This document shows positions 47,718 to 57,238 of a stretch of 64,000 bases of DNA, one piece after another. The stretch lies in assembly GCF_000502835.1 (NCBI RefSeq), contig NZ_AYVL01000003.1:229117-293116 (forward strand). The letters run 5' to 3'. How positions within the stretch are numbered: the stretch's first letter is position 1; each line of letters begins with the position of its first letter. Origin of the DNA: Mesorhizobium sp. LSJC280B00 (GTDB taxonomy: Bacteria > Pseudomonadota > Alphaproteobacteria > Rhizobiales > Rhizobiaceae). A program made the position numbers and the translations under genes. Under the pieces are notes generated by a model that worked only from the letters and a program-made list of their open reading frames with translations, was not told the DNA's origin and did no database searches.

Positions 47718-47879
47718 AAGGCAAGAATTTGCCTGGTCCAGTCGCATTTCGCACACTGCAATTCCTGCAGCCAGGAGCGCCCGACCGGTATTCATTTCAA
47801 CCATGTACCGAAAAGCACTCTTTTCATTCGATTTCTTCACCGGTAGAGCACAGGCTAAGAAGAGCCGGCGGGGCGCAAC

Positions 47880-48701
47880 ATGACACTCTATCGGGCCAAT
47901 CCGAAGCATGGCGTCGCCTGGATTACGGGCGGCAGCAGCGGTATCGGCCGTTCGCTGGCCAAGGATCTTGCCGCTCGGGGCTATGTCGTCGCGGTGACTG
48001 CGCCAGATGACCATCCGATCGATACGCTCATCGTCGAAACGGCGCAGATGGCGGGCCGTGTCGCAGCCTGTCCTTGCGACGTGACCGACGAAAAACGCAT
48101 GGCGAAGACGGTTGCAGCGATCGAGAAAGATCTCGGTCCGATCGTGTTGGCAGTGTTCAACGCTGGAAGCTATATCGCAACGCCGGGCGAGGATCTTGTG
48201 GCGCGCAATTTCCGTCGGTCTTTCGAAGTCAATTATTTCGGCATCATCAACGGCCTGCTGCCAGTCATCGAACGCATGCGCGTGCGCTCGCGCGGCCATG
48301 TCGTGCTGATCGGTTCGGTTACCGCCTATTTCGGCTGGCCCACCACCGCCGCCTATGGCGGCACCAAGGCGGCGGTCAATATCCTGGCCGAGTCGCTGAA
48401 ATACGATTTCGACAAGATGAACGTCCGCATCCAGGTGATTAATCCGGGCTTTGTCGACACGCGGCTGACCGAAAAGAACTTCCTGCCGATGCCGGGCTTG
48501 ATGCCGGTCAATCTGGCCTCGCGCCGCATCGCGCAAGGCATCGAATACGGCGGCTTCGAAGTCACTTTCCCACGCCGCCTGAGTTGGACGCTGAAGCTGC
48601 TCAGGATGCTGCCGAGGCCGTTCTGCCGATGGGTGATCAGCACGGTCACCCGCTGGAATGCGCGGCCGCTGAATTTCGACCGCAAGCCGCCAGTCGAGTA
48701 G
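47880..48701 (+). CDS. SDR family oxidoreductase
   Basis: A 273-residue short-chain dehydrogenase. The Rossmann motif is TGGSSGIGRSLA (TGxxxGIG) at residues ~15-25, followed by NAGSY, a catalytic Ser in GSVTAYFGWP and YGGTK (YxxxK). The C terminus (FPRRLSWTLKLLRMLPRPF) is hydrophobic and basic, as in SDRs that act on membrane lipids. The substrate is unknown. It is divergent from cysK. Confidence 0.9.
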   Translation: MTLYRANPKHGVAWITGGSSGIGRSLAKDLAARGYVVAVTAPDDHPIDTLIVETAQMAGRVAACPCDVTDEKRMAKTVAAIEKDLGPIVLAVFNAGSYIATPGEDLVARNFRRSFEVNYFGIINGLLPVIERMRVRSRGHVVLIGSVTAYFGWPTTAAYGGTKAAVNILAESLKYDFDKMNVRIQVINPGFVDTRLTEKNFLPMPGLMPVNLASRRIAQGIEYGGFEVTFPRRLSWTLKLLRMLPRPFCRWVISTVTRWNARPLNFDRKPPVE

Positions 48702-48759
48702 GATCGGTGATGGGCGAGCGATCGTACTTGCGGGTCGCTGGGGCGCCGCACATGAATTG

Positions 48760-48882
48760 ATGCCGGCCGACGATACCGGCGACCCGGACAACCACGTCAT
48801 TGCCGGCGACGCGCTGTCGCCATCGACCACGGCTTTCCTCGCGCAGCGGATCGTCGTGTGGATCGAGGCGGTGGTAAAGTGA
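48760..48882 (+). pseudogene. Possible remnant of a gene end
   Basis: An open stretch with codon use like a real gene runs in frame from 48673 to the TGA at 48880-48882. It encodes a plausible C terminus (DPDNHVIAGDALSPSTTAF, then LAQRIVVWIEAVVK) but has no convincing start; the only ATG gives 40 residues. It could be the tail of a deleted gene or a short unannotated peptide. I do not recognise the family. Confidence 0.3.
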
Positions 48883-48898
48883 ACCAAAGGCCCCCAAG

Positions 48899-48937
48899 CA
48901 AGAGGGCGACCGAAGCATCGCTCCGGTCGCCCTCTTC
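48899..48937. terminator. Bidirectional hairpin between convergent genes
   Basis: AGAGGGCGACCG (48901-48912) pairs perfectly with CGGTCGCCCTCT (48924-48935), an 11-base loop. The T-runs are weak on both sides. It lies between the SDR side and the helicase stop and likely serves both. Confidence 0.7.
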
Positions 48938-48984
48938 AATCGTGTGTGACCAAGCCAGGCTTGGCCGACCGCAACACGGTCAGA

Positions 48985-50403
48985 TTATGCGGCCCGCGCT
49001 GCTGGCCGCTTGCCGCCGAAGCGGCGCTTGTTATTGCCCTTGAAGGGCTTGGCGCCTTCCGGCTTGCGCTCGCCCGCAAAGGCCGGCTTGTCGCCGAACC
49101 GCTTCTTGCCGAAGCCATTGTTTGCGCCGCCGGGCCGCCTGCCGTCGCGACGGCCATTGCGGTCGTTGCGATCATTGGCCGGTTCGAAGCTGCGCTCGTT
49201 CTTCTCGGCGGGATTGCGCTGCGGATCGGGGCTGCCGAGATGGTCGGCAACGATCGGCAGCTTGGTGCGGATGATGCGCTCGACCTGACGCAGCTTGCTG
49301 TTTTCAGACGGGTCGCAGAGTGTGATGGCGATGCCGTCCATGCCGTTGCGGCCGGTGCGGCCGATGCGGTGGACATAGCTCTCCGCCTCGTCCGGCAGGT
49401 CGAAATTCACCACATGGCTGATGCCGGGCACGTCGATGCCGCGTGCCGCAATGTCGGTCGCCACGAGAATGCGCACCGAACCCTCACGGAAATCGTTGAG
49501 TGCCTTCTGACGGGCATTCTGCGACTTGTTGCCGTGGATGACGGCGGCCTTGAAGCCGTCGCGCTCGAGATCCTTGGTCACCCTGTCGGCGCCATGCTTG
49601 GTGCGCGAGAAGATGATGACGGACTTCATCGCCTCATCGGCAAGCATGTTGGCCAGCACCTGGCGCTTCTGCTTGGTGCGGGCAAAGACGACACCCTGCA
49701 CGATCTCGGCTGCCGCGGTGCTGTGAGGAGCGACTTCGACGCGGATCGGGTTCTTCAGCAGGCCTTTCGCCAGTTCGGCGATCTCGGCCGGCATAGTCGC
49801 CGAGAACAGCACCGTCTGACGGTCCGGCGCCGTCGCCTTGGCGATGCGCTTCACGTCGTTGATGAAGCCCATGTCGAGCATGCGGTCGCCTTCGTCGAGC
49901 ACCAGCCATTTGGTGTCGGCAAGCATCAGGTCGCCTTCACGCACAAGGTCGGTCAGCCGACCGGGCGTTGCGATCAGGATGTCGACGCCGGGCGCAACCT
50001 TCTTCACCTGGCTGAAGCGCGAGACGCCGCCCAGCACGAGCGCGGTCGATACATGCGCGCCCTTGGCGAGCAGCTTGATCATCTCCTCGATCTGCACCGC
50101 GAGTTCACGTGTCGGCGCCAGGATCAGCGCGCGGGCCGTCTTCGGCCGGCGCTTGGTGCCAAGTGCGATGATCTTCGACAGGATCGGCAGCGCGAACGCC
50201 GCCGTCTTGCCCGAGCCGGTCTGGGCGATGCCGAAAATGTCGCGGCCTTCGAGCTGCGGCGGGATCGCCTGGGCCTGGATCGGCTTCGGATCGGTAAAGC
50301 CGGCGGCATTGGTGGCCTTGAGCAGTGCGCCGGTAATTCCAAGTGCGGCGAAACCGTTCAGTTCCCCAGTGTCCTTACCGATCAAAATGTTCTCATTGGT
50401 CAA
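48985..50403 (-). CDS. DEAD-box ATP-dependent RNA helicase (RhlE-like)
   Basis: A 472-residue helicase. The core has the Q-motif region, motif I AQTGSGKTAAF, Ia PTRELA, motif II written DEGD in LVLDEGDRMLDMGF (not DEAD), motif III SAT, and motif VI HRIGRTGR. A long basic Arg/Asn/Gly/Lys-rich C-terminal tail (from ~380) suits RNA binding. It unwinds RNA, probably in ribosome assembly or mRNA decay at low temperature. The start appears to be TTG at 50403; no ATG lies nearby in frame. Confidence 0.92.
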   Translation of the reverse strand: MTNENILIGKDTGELNGFAALGITGALLKATNAAGFTDPKPIQAQAIPPQLEGRDIFGIAQTGSGKTAAFALPILSKIIALGTKRRPKTARALILAPTRELAVQIEEMIKLLAKGAHVSTALVLGGVSRFSQVKKVAPGVDILIATPGRLTDLVREGDLMLADTKWLVLDEGDRMLDMGFINDVKRIAKATAPDRQTVLFSATMPAEIAELAKGLLKNPIRVEVAPHSTAAAEIVQGVVFARTKQKRQVLANMLADEAMKSVIIFSRTKHGADRVTKDLERDGFKAAVIHGNKSQNARQKALNDFREGSVRILVATDIAARGIDVPGISHVVNFDLPDEAESYVHRIGRTGRNGMDGIAITLCDPSENSKLRQVERIIRTKLPIVADHLGSPDPQRNPAEKNERSFEPANDRNDRNGRRDGRRPGGANNGFGKKRFGDKPAFAGERKPEGAKPFKGNNKRRFGGKRPAARAA

Positions 50404-50790
50404 AATATTCTTCTTTCATGCGGCTTCTGGCCGCAAACATCGATGGCGGCAGGGCGCAACCTGCCGTCGAAAATTGTCATGAAACGACAAGGCGGGCGGA
50501 CGTCATCGTCCACACGGCTGCGCTGTCGTGCCCGCAGGCTTCATGCCACGGGGCTTTTTCGCCACCTTGCCGATCTGTCGGGAAGAGGGAAAACAGACGC
50601 AACCAGTCTCATTCGTCGAGAAGGCCGGATTATCCCGGCCCAAGCGCCTATACGGCCGCATATGGCCCAGTTCGCTTCGGAATGCAAGGGGTCCGATGTT
50701 GCAGCGCAACAAAAGCCATGAGGAAGCGGCGCTTGCGCTCTCCCCCAGGCATGATTACCACAATCCAGCTTTCTGTTTCGGGGACCGGTC
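50404..50790. other. 387-bp intergenic region between divergent genes
   Basis: No convincing gene on either strand. It must contain promoters for the helicase (minus) and the carboxylase gene (plus). It includes an inverted-repeat-like segment (GCGGCTTCTGGCCGC, 50418-50432). A long helicase 5' leader, as in cold-induced helicases, is possible. Confidence 0.45.
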
Positions 50791-52323
50791 ATGAAGGACG
50801 TGCTGAAGGAACTCGAGCGCCGCCGCGAGATCGCCCGCATGGGCGGCGGCCAGGCCCGCATCGACGCCCAGCACAAGAAGGGCAAGCTGACCGCCCGCGA
50901 ACGCATAGACGTCTTTCTCGACGAGGGCTCGTTCGAGGAGTTCGACATGTATGTCGAGCACCGCTCGACCGATTTCGGCATGGAGAAAACCAAGATCGCC
51001 GGCGACGGCGTCGTTACCGGCTGGGGCACCGTCAACGGTCGCCCGGTCTATCTTTTCGCCAAGGATTTCACCGTGTTCGGCGGCTCGCTGTCCGAGGCGC
51101 ATGCCGAAAAGGTGGTCAAGGTGCAGGAGATGGCGCTGCGCAACCGCGCGCCGATCATCGGCCTCTACGACGCCGGCGGCGCCCGCATCCAGGAAGGCGT
51201 GGCAGCCCTCGGCGGCTATGCCGAGATCTTCCAGCGCAATGTACTGGCCTCTGGCGTCATCCCGCAGATTTCACTGATCATGGGCCCCTGCGCCGGCGGC
51301 GATGTCTATTCGCCGGCGATGACTGACTTCATCTTCATGGTTCGCGAAACCTCCTACATGTTCGTCACCGGGCCGGATGTGGTGAAGACCGTCACCAACG
51401 AGACGGTCACCGCCGAAAGCCTCGGCGGCGCTTCTATCCACACGACGAAGTCCTCGATCGCCGACGGAGCCTACGACAATGACGTCGAGGCGCTGCTGCA
51501 GATGCGCCGGCTGGTCGATCTGCTGCCGGCTTCCAACACGGCGGAAATTCCCGAGATCGAATGCTACCAGTCGGTCACCGAACACGATCTGTCGCTCGAC
51601 AGGCTGATCCCCGACAATGCCAACAAACCCTACGACATCAAAGAGTTGATCCTTAAAGTTGCCGACGAGGGTGACTTCTTCGAGATCCAGCAGAATTTTG
51701 CGAAAAACATCGTCACCGGCTTCGGCCGTATCGAGGGCCGCACCGTCGGCTTCGTCGCCAACCAGCCGATGGTGCTGGCCGGCGTGCTCGATTCGGATGC
51801 CAGCCGCAAGGCGGCTCGTTTCGTGCGATTCTGCGACTGCTTCTCGATCCCGATCGTCACCTTCGTCGACGTGCCGGGCTTCCTGCCCGGCACCGCGCAG
51901 GAATATGGTGGGTTGATCAAGCACGGCGCCAAGCTTCTGTTCGCCTATGCCGAAGCGACCGTGCCAAAGATCACCGTCATCACCAGAAAGGCCTATGGCG
52001 GCGCCTATGATGTGATGGCCTCGAAGCATCTGCGCGGCGACATGAACTATGCCTGGCCGACGGCGCAGATCGCGGTGATGGGCGCCAGGGGCGCGGTCGA
52101 GATCATCTACCGCAAGGACATCGGCGACGCGGAAAAGATCGCGGCACATACAAAAGCTTACGAGGATCGCTTCCTGTCCCCCTTCGTTGCCGCCGAGCGT
52201 GGCTATGTCGACGAGGTGATCATGCCGCATTCGACCCGCCGCCGCATCGCCCGCGCGCTCAGGATGCTGCGCAACAAGGATATGCAAAACCCCTGGAAGA
52301 AGCACGACAACATTCCGCTGTGA
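50791..52323 (+). CDS. pccB: Acyl-CoA carboxylase beta subunit (propionyl-CoA type)
   Basis: A 510-residue carboxyltransferase with two crotonase-like halves. It starts [20 protein letters not shown] and has [18 protein letters not shown], the [16 protein letters not shown] acyl-CoA loop, and [17 protein letters not shown] with AYGGAYDVM in the biotin half. This is the PccB pattern: with a PccA partner, not in this window, it carboxylates propionyl-CoA to methylmalonyl-CoA. The biotin carrier subunit is not encoded nearby downstream within the window. Confidence 0.94.
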   Translation: MKDVLKELERRREIARMGGGQARIDAQHKKGKLTARERIDVFLDEGSFEEFDMYVEHRSTDFGMEKTKIAGDGVVTGWGTVNGRPVYLFAKDFTVFGGSLSEAHAEKVVKVQEMALRNRAPIIGLYDAGGARIQEGVAALGGYAEIFQRNVLASGVIPQISLIMGPCAGGDVYSPAMTDFIFMVRETSYMFVTGPDVVKTVTNETVTAESLGGASIHTTKSSIADGAYDNDVEALLQMRRLVDLLPASNTAEIPEIECYQSVTEHDLSLDRLIPDNANKPYDIKELILKVADEGDFFEIQQNFAKNIVTGFGRIEGRTVGFVANQPMVLAGVLDSDASRKAARFVRFCDCFSIPIVTFVDVPGFLPGTAQEYGGLIKHGAKLLFAYAEATVPKITVITRKAYGGAYDVMASKHLRGDMNYAWPTAQIAVMGARGAVEIIYRKDIGDAEKIAAHTKAYEDRFLSPFVAAERGYVDEVIMPHSTRRRIARALRMLRNKDMQNPWKKHDNIPL

Positions 52324-52330
52324 GGGGTTG

Positions 52331-52537
52331 ATGTCGCGCCTGGTCCTCTATGTAGGAGCGCGTTTCGGCAGGTTTGCCATCCTGCTCTTCGCCATGCCGC
52401 TGTTTTGCCCAATACTCCTGTGGTTCTGGTTCCTCGATTGCTATCCGCTCGCTGTTCGCGGCGGGCGGAAATTTACGCAGATCGTCATGCAGCGATGTCC
52501 GGCGATGCATATGAAACGGCGCGCGCCATGCTGCTGA
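52331..52537 (+). CDS. Possible small membrane protein (68 aa)
   Basis: A 68-residue frame eight bases after pccB with GAGGGG just ahead of the ATG. It has one strong hydrophobic segment (AILLFAMPLFCPILLWFWFL) and a basic, Cys-rich tail. The last 43 bases overlap the next predicted gene in a different frame. Rhizobial operons often carry such small membrane genes behind pccB, but I recognise no family. Could be spurious. Confidence 0.4.
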   Translation: MSRLVLYVGARFGRFAILLFAMPLFCPILLWFWFLDCYPLAVRGGRKFTQIVMQRCPAMHMKRRAPCC

Positions 52538-52902
52538 TCGGTGCTGCCAGTGCATTCTTCGATGACCAAGTGTATATTCCGCTTAAACGTGAACTGCTTG
52601 GCACCATGGTACCGCCTCGTCCACCACTTGAAAGAGTTCTGGCGGCCGCCAGTCACCTGTCGAGGCTTCCCATCCTGCAAGAATATGCGCAAAAGGCCTG
52701 GGACGCGCCAGATAACGAAAGCGCGGATCATCCGCCCTGGTCCGAACGTTTGACTGCTCTTGGATTTAGCTCGGCTCCAGAGATAGAACCAGTTCTGGTT
52801 TCCGCCTTGTCGAGCCTGCTGAGCGATGAGATCGTCGCCGAACATGTCCGCCATTTCGACGGCGAATGGACATCGAAGATCGCCGACTATCTCGATCGAT
52901 AG
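52495..52902 (+). CDS. Hypothetical protein (135 aa)
   Basis: A 135-residue soluble protein from ATG 52495 (MSGDAYETARAMLLIGAAS), mostly helical by composition with several Leu/Ala-rich stretches (PPLERVLAAASHLSRLPILQ, then SALSSLLSDEIVAEHV). A TTG 30 codons upstream would lengthen it. No domain is recognised. It overlaps the small membrane frame ahead of it and is followed by a convergent gene 44 bases away. Confidence 0.5.
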   Translation: MSGDAYETARAMLLIGAASAFFDDQVYIPLKRELLGTMVPPRPPLERVLAAASHLSRLPILQEYAQKAWDAPDNESADHPPWSERLTALGFSSAPEIEPVLVSALSSLLSDEIVAEHVRHFDGEWTSKIADYLDR

Positions 52903-52946
52903 CTATCCACCTGAAACTATAGCGGCTAATGCCCAGTCGGCGCAGG

Positions 52947-54953
52947 CTATTCCGCTTCCGCCGCTCCGAACCCGGCCCCCCTCGTCGCGCGGACAGCGCC
53001 CGACCATGGCGTGGCGTGATTGTCGATGCGCATCTGGAAGATAAAATAAGTCGGCGAGCAGAAGCCGATGCCTTTCACCTTGCCGATACCGGGAATGTCG
53101 GGCGGCAGCGACTGGCACATGTAATCCTCGCGGCAGAAATGGTCGGCCGAGCAGGCAGGACGATTGCCGCGATTGACGGCGCCGCCCAGGCACTGGTCGA
53201 AATTATTGGTCGCCACGCAGGTGTCGAATTTCTTGCCGCCAACCAGCCCGCAAATCTCGTTCGGCATCGGCTTGCCCGTCTTGAAGGCGGCAAAGCTGCG
53301 ATCCCGGTCGTCGCAGCCGCGATAGGCGATACCCGCCGGCACACCGATCTTCGGCGGTCGGCAGGTGTAGGCGACGCGCGAAATGCCTGGCGCGAACGCC
53401 GCGAACTGACCGGTGATGGTATACCGGTCATTGAAAGGCTGTGCCGGGTTGCTGGCGATGGATCCCGTTAAACAAGGGTGGCCGGAAAACATGTCTTCGC
53501 TGTCCTTGGGCAACAGGCATTGCGCCAGCTTGGTGCGCACGCCGGACGCGGTGGTCAACGGCGTGCAGACGGTGCCGGCACCGCATTGCCATGTCGCGCC
53601 GAAGCGGGCCGCATCCTGTGGCATCAGGCAAGGCATCGCCATCTCGGCCGGCGAATAGGCGATTTCGCCGGCATCGTTCCATGTCGCCGGCGGCGCGAAC
53701 GATAACGGGCGAAAGCGGTTCGGTTCCTTGCCGTCGGCAGTCGCGCGCAGCCAGGCGACGCGGCGCGGGATGTCGGCGTGGAGATGCGGGGAGATGCCGA
53801 CCTCGATGCGGTTGAGCGGCGAGGTCGTCTTGTCGTCCAGGCCGATGAAATGGAAGCCGGCGGTCGAGCCCGCCTGATGGCAGCCCTGGCAGGCGCCGTT
53901 GTCCAGCCGCTCGACCAGTGCCTCCGGCGTGCGCACCAGCTTCAGCGCAGAGAAATCGACACCAGCGAAATCCGCGGACTGGAACAGTGGCGTGAACAGG
54001 TGGTTGGCCTGCCTCGCACTGCCGAAGGTCGACCACGAAATGACCTTCCTTGCCAAGAATTCATCGGGGATTTGGTAGACGCCGAGATCGACCGCCGCGA
54101 CACTGGTGCGGACATAGTCCGCAAGTCTTGCTTTCAGCGCGACGTCTTCGGCAAGGCGTGCCGCATCGGGCGTGTTTTCCAACGGCTTTTCGCTGGCAGC
54201 CGCGCCATCGATGCCGAAGATACGCATGAGATAGGCAGCCTGCCCGCCGAATTCGGTCTCTTGGCCGGAGGGGAAGCGCACCACTTGCGCATTGAGCTCA
54301 AGCTGCTTGAAGGTGAGCGCCGCCCTGTCCAGCGGCCCACCGATCAGCCAGCCGGCATCGACGTTCTCGTCGAGCTGTGGTGCCCAGCGTCCGGCGACGC
54401 CGACACAGCCGCCGTCGGCATCCGGCGCGGCATTGTAGACGGCACTGAAATTGAACGGCAGGCGCGAGGCCAGAACCTTGCCGTTTTTCTTGAAACTATA
54501 GGATAAGCGATAGACGAAGCGCACTTCGCCGCAACTCGTATCGCCTTGCAGCGCGGCGAAGTCGCGCCGGTCGAGCCGGTTGACGATGCCGACGAGGCGA
54601 AAGCGCGCGGCATCGGTCCTCAGCCAGCGCATGTCCATGACACGGCCAACATTGCCGTCGGTCACCTCGTAGAGCGGCCGACCGCCGGCCTTCATCTCGG
54701 CCCGCAATGCTGCGACGTCGCTTGCAATCGTTTCGATGATCGCGTGATAGGCCGGCGCCTTGTCGTAAAGCGTCTTCAAATCGCCCTTGCCATCGACGCC
54801 GAAAATGCCGGCGAGGCCAAAGCCCTTGGCATCGAGAGCAGCAAGCACCGCTGGATCATCGACGATGGTCACCGGCTGCTCAGCGGCATTCGCCGACAGT
54901 GTCGTCAAAGCGGCCATGACAAGCGTGGTGAGAAGGAGAGCAAGGCGTCTCAT
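52947..54953 (-). CDS. Large exported protein with CxxCH heme-type motif
   Basis: A 668-residue protein. It has a clean signal peptide (RRLALLLTTLVMAALTTLSANA, cut before AEQP). A single CxxCH motif (CQGCH, residues 355-359) would bind one covalent heme if cytochrome c maturation acts on it. The region after ~440 is rich in Cys (CLMPQDAARFGATWQCGAG, GLVGGKKFDTC, CREDYMCQSL), suggesting disulfides in the periplasm. I recognise no catalytic domain; it may be a di-domain periplasmic redox or structural protein. Its stop side is isolated, while the start side overlaps nnr by four bases. Confidence 0.8.
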   Translation of the reverse strand: MRRLALLLTTLVMAALTTLSANAAEQPVTIVDDPAVLAALDAKGFGLAGIFGVDGKGDLKTLYDKAPAYHAIIETIASDVAALRAEMKAGGRPLYEVTDGNVGRVMDMRWLRTDAARFRLVGIVNRLDRRDFAALQGDTSCGEVRFVYRLSYSFKKNGKVLASRLPFNFSAVYNAAPDADGGCVGVAGRWAPQLDENVDAGWLIGGPLDRAALTFKQLELNAQVVRFPSGQETEFGGQAAYLMRIFGIDGAAASEKPLENTPDAARLAEDVALKARLADYVRTSVAAVDLGVYQIPDEFLARKVISWSTFGSARQANHLFTPLFQSADFAGVDFSALKLVRTPEALVERLDNGACQGCHQAGSTAGFHFIGLDDKTTSPLNRIEVGISPHLHADIPRRVAWLRATADGKEPNRFRPLSFAPPATWNDAGEIAYSPAEMAMPCLMPQDAARFGATWQCGAGTVCTPLTTASGVRTKLAQCLLPKDSEDMFSGHPCLTGSIASNPAQPFNDRYTITGQFAAFAPGISRVAYTCRPPKIGVPAGIAYRGCDDRDRSFAAFKTGKPMPNEICGLVGGKKFDTCVATNNFDQCLGGAVNRGNRPACSADHFCREDYMCQSLPPDIPGIGKVKGIGFCSPTYFIFQMRIDNHATPWSGAVRATRGAGFGAAEAE

Positions 54954-56488
54954 AGAAGGTCCGGTTGGCTCTCGACCAATTCGCGCAACACCGGCACCAG
55001 AGCCAGCGGCAAATCCTCAGCGATCAACCCTGGACCGAAGCGCCTGCCGGCCTCGGCATGGATCCAGACCGCGGCGCAGGCGGCCTGGAAAGCCCGCATC
55101 CCCTGCGCCAGCAGCGCGGCAACGATGCCCGCCAGAACATCGCCTGACCCGGCTGTTGCCAGCCAGGGCGCGCCGTTGGCGTTGATCGCCGCCCGGCCGT
55201 CCGGCGCCGCGATCACCGAGTCGGCGCCCTTGTAGACAATGACTGCATTGGCACGCGCTGCGGCGGCGCGGGCCTTGGCGAGCTTTGACTGCTTCTTCGA
55301 TTTGGCAATGTCGGGAAAAAGCCTGGCGAATTCGCCTTCATGCGGCGTCAGCACCAGACTTGGTGCGAAGGTTCGATGTGCTGCTTCAAAGAGAACATCT
55401 GGAGCGTCGCGAAACGAAGTCAGGCCATCGGCATCAAGCACAATGCCTCCAAACAGGCCCATGCGTTTGAAATCATAGACCTCGTCCTGCTCGAGCAACC
55501 GCAAGGCGAAGTCGCGGGCTTTTTCGCCGACTCCGAATCCGGGGCCGAGAACGAACGCAGTATGCTGCCTTTCGTTGATGAACTCGCCTGCGTCCGCCAC
55601 CGTATCTACCGCACGCAGCATGATCGAGGTCAGATGCGCGGCGTTCACCTGCATGGCATCGCTAGGCGAAAGCACGGTCACTGCCCCTGCTCCGCTTCTG
55701 GCCGCGGCCATCGCTGACAATCTTGCCGCACCAGTCGCATTCGGCCCGCCCGAAAAAACGCCGACTTGGCCGCGTTTGTATTTGTGCGTATCGGCAGACG
55801 TTCTCGGAAACTCCCATCGTAGCCAGAGGTCCGGCGTGTTCTCGAACGTCTTGATCTTGAGTTGGTCGACGATCCCATCCGGAATCCCGATATCAGCGAC
55901 AATGATTTCGCCGCACATACTGCGTCCTGGCATCAGTAGATGGCCTGGCTTTTTCCGCACGAAGGTCACAGTCACCGCAGCGTCGAAATAGGCATTGGTC
56001 AATCCGCTCTCGCCCGACACGCCGGATGGCAGGTCGATTGAGACGACTGGCACTTTCTCCGCTGCGCTGCGGCCCGAGACGGCTGACGCATGTAGGGAAA
56101 TATCCTTCGACAGACCTGCACCGTAGAGCGCGTCCACGACCACTTCACCCGCTTCTGGATAACAATGGGCAATATGGTTCACCGGCAGGTCGCAAGCTTC
56201 GGCCGCCAACGCCGCATCGCTCCCCGCTTTCTGCTTGCCTTCGGCCCAAACGGCGACCTTCATCCCGGCCTCTGCCAACAACCGCGCCACGACATAGCCG
56301 TCGCCGCCATTGTTGCCGGGGCCGCAAAGCACGTGGACGCGCGTTGCGTTCGGGTAGCGCTTGAGTACTACGGCAGCAACCGCAGCACCGGCATTGCGCA
56401 TCAGGCCGATGCCGTCGAATGGACCAGCGGCAATCGCCAGCCGGTCGGCCTCGGCCATGTCGGACGGAGACAGAAGCTCATTGCTCAT
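54950..56488 (-). CDS. nnr: Bifunctional NAD(P)H-hydrate epimerase / ADP-dependent dehydratase
   Basis: A 512-residue nicotinamide repair enzyme. The N-terminal YjeF_N epimerase (residues ~1-215) has VLCGPGNNGGDGYVVARLL and VDALYGAGL. The C-terminal ribokinase-fold dehydratase (~230-500) has GVFSGGPNATGAARL, GPGFGVG, TPHEGEFARLF and the catalytic GSGDVLAG. It restores NADHX/NADPHX to NAD(P)H. The ATG at 56488 matches homologues. The next gene overlaps its stop by ATGA. Confidence 0.95.
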   Translation of the reverse strand: MSNELLSPSDMAEADRLAIAAGPFDGIGLMRNAGAAVAAVVLKRYPNATRVHVLCGPGNNGGDGYVVARLLAEAGMKVAVWAEGKQKAGSDAALAAEACDLPVNHIAHCYPEAGEVVVDALYGAGLSKDISLHASAVSGRSAAEKVPVVSIDLPSGVSGESGLTNAYFDAAVTVTFVRKKPGHLLMPGRSMCGEIIVADIGIPDGIVDQLKIKTFENTPDLWLRWEFPRTSADTHKYKRGQVGVFSGGPNATGAARLSAMAAARSGAGAVTVLSPSDAMQVNAAHLTSIMLRAVDTVADAGEFINERQHTAFVLGPGFGVGEKARDFALRLLEQDEVYDFKRMGLFGGIVLDADGLTSFRDAPDVLFEAAHRTFAPSLVLTPHEGEFARLFPDIAKSKKQSKLAKARAAAARANAVIVYKGADSVIAAPDGRAAINANGAPWLATAGSGDVLAGIVAALLAQGMRAFQAACAAVWIHAEAGRRFGPGLIAEDLPLALVPVLRELVESQPDLL

Positions 56489-56623
56489 GCGGGCGACATG
56501 CACATCATTTCCCCAAGCATTGTCCAGTTTTTGATCCGACGCAAACAACGAAGGTCCCCAAGCAATTTGGCGGCGTACATCGTTCGGGACGACGGCGCGC
56601 AGCTGCCCATGAAATAGCCGATC

Positions 56624-56640
56624 TGCCCAATTTTTGTGCG
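56624..56640 (+). promoter_or_regulatory. Candidate NtrC-binding dyad upstream of glnB
   Basis: TGCCCAATTTTTGTGCG has the 17-base length and outer TGC/GTGC pattern of the NtrC site TGCAC-N7-GTGCA, with mismatches at positions 4 and 17. It lies ~150-170 bases ahead of the predicted glnB transcription start, an enhancer-like distance. Confidence 0.45.
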
Positions 56641-56768
56641 GACGGCAGGACCGGCGGTGTGTAGGCTCGCGGCATTCATGGCGCATCCAACGCTGCGAAT
56701 GACGCGAATGTACATTCCCGCGTGGCATGGTATCCAAATCATGTGAGGCCGTTCGGCGCCCCATCAAT

Positions 56769-56785
56769 TGGCACAGTTCGTGCTT
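56769..56785 (+). promoter_or_regulatory. Sigma-54 promoter of glnB-glnA
   Basis: TGGCAC-AGTTCG-TGCTT gives the -24 GG (56770-56771) and -12 GC (56782-56783) with exactly ten bases between. The expected start is near 56795, about 50 bases before the glnB ATG. Confidence 0.85.
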
Positions 56786-56791
56786 GATTGA

Positions 56792-57184
<393 letters not shown>

Positions 57185-57238
57185 ATTTTCCCGTTAAAAG
57201 GCCATGTTCAAAACGTCATCACATAGGGAAGCAGGGAC

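Noticed and set aside
50528..50794. A short plus-strand frame ahead of pccB
   Set aside because: No ribosome site and an amino-acid composition typical of non-coding high-GC DNA; treated as intergenic.
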